A stretch of DNA of 64,000 nucleotides from assembly GCF_030718935.1 (NCBI RefSeq), contig NZ_CP132194.1, positions 2,170,001 through 2,234,000 on the forward strand. The letters are read 5' to 3'. The translations under genes and the position numbers were made by a program. Below the pieces are notes generated by a model, which was given only the letters and a program-made list of their open reading frames with translations, made no database searches and was not told the origin of the DNA. The stretch is from Psychrobacter sp. M13. Its GTDB lineage: Bacteria > Pseudomonadota > Gammaproteobacteria > Pseudomonadales > Moraxellaceae. This document shows, piece by piece, positions 63,792 through 64,000 of the stretch (the first letter of the stretch is position 1; each line of letters opens with the position of its first letter).

Positions 63792-64000
63792 TTATTTTTC
63801 ACTCATTAGATCTTCAATATCTGCTTGCATACGCGGTATGATGCTCTGCATTTTTTCTATGCTCGCTTGCATCATAATAGGCATAACTTGTGAAGTAATT
63901 TTCTTCATATAGTCTGCCATCATAGCCGGCTGTTTATCAATAATACTCTGGCCTATTTCACTGCTATAAAAAGTGACTTGCGCATCAACTTCTTGCTGAT
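63792..64000 (-). CDS. DUF2059 domain protein, C-terminal part (5' end outside window)
   Basis: The last 69 residues or so of a minus-strand gene that runs off the right edge. The translation includes DAQVTFYSSEIGQSIIDKQ, PAMMADYMKKI and ends MQADIEDLMSEK. The FYSSxxGQ motif and Met-rich helices are typical of DUF2059 proteins, which usually carry a signal peptide and are periplasmic. The function is unknown. It shares the terminator at 63691 with dps. Confidence 0.8.
   Translation of the reverse strand, partial: QQEVDAQVTFYSSEIGQSIIDKQPAMMADYMKKITSQVMPIMMQASIEKMQSIIPRMQADIEDLMSEK

Noticed and set aside
1..64000. CRISPR arrays, tRNA, rRNA genes
   Set aside because: No regularly spaced repeats and no tRNA T-loop motifs in intergenic gaps were found by eye.

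Overview
The window is a contiguous chromosomal segment of a gammaproteobacterium, most likely Psychrobacter (Moraxellaceae). This rests on moderate-to-low GC, protein features typical of that family and gene content (AcnB, RlmL, an arsenosugar operon, TAXI-TRAP transport); it is judged from the reading, not from a database match. No rRNA, tRNA, CRISPR array, transposase or integrase was seen.

From 0.8 to 22.2 kb lies a large Ter (tellurium-resistance-type stress response) region. It holds three TerD proteins, a DUF475/TerC-like membrane protein, a TIGR00266/AIM24 protein and a TerA protein. An ATP-grasp ligase and a five-gene operon follow: a TerD-trypsin fusion, a phosphoribosyltransferase with a TRSP domain, a HAD phosphatase, a StiP/PELOTA protein and an HpcH-type lyase. 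This matches the predicted Ter-linked pathway for a nucleoside-like metabolite, here headed by an intracellular protease fused to a TerD domain. Several genes interrupt the region: a 7-deazaguanine transporter (yhhQ), an MFS exporter, an AT-rich DUF4238 gene flanked by imperfect repeats, and a YfcC transporter with its LytS/LytTR two-component pair. The YfcC/LytS/LytTR segment is bounded on the far side by a decayed 61-bp copy of the 3' end of terA.

From 22 to 37 kb are mostly metabolic genes: an alpha/beta hydrolase, enoyl-CoA hydratase, an AT-rich unknown membrane protein, aconitase B, lipoyl synthase, an SMP-30 lactonase, an iron alcohol dehydrogenase and a TAXI-TRAP uptake operon with DUF1850.

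From 37 to 46 kb a minus-strand operon encodes arsenosugar biosynthesis: an FAD oxidoreductase, the radical SAM enzyme ArsS, a TVP38-reductase fusion, a DUF547 protein, two glycosyltransferases and an ArsM-like methyltransferase. An MTA-phosphorylase gene converges on its end and could supply a depurination step. A decayed amidohydrolase follows, then a lipase-like hydrolase and dapD.

From 49.8 kb to the end are a 340-bp MITE-like element, an EmrE-type transporter, three tandem TRIC-type channel genes (the middle one altered in its signature), recJ, small unknown genes, a secreted trypsin-like protease with a stop codon just after its best start, uvrB, a GFA-family protein, dps and the end of a DUF2059 gene. 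Strong hairpin terminators separate most convergent pairs.
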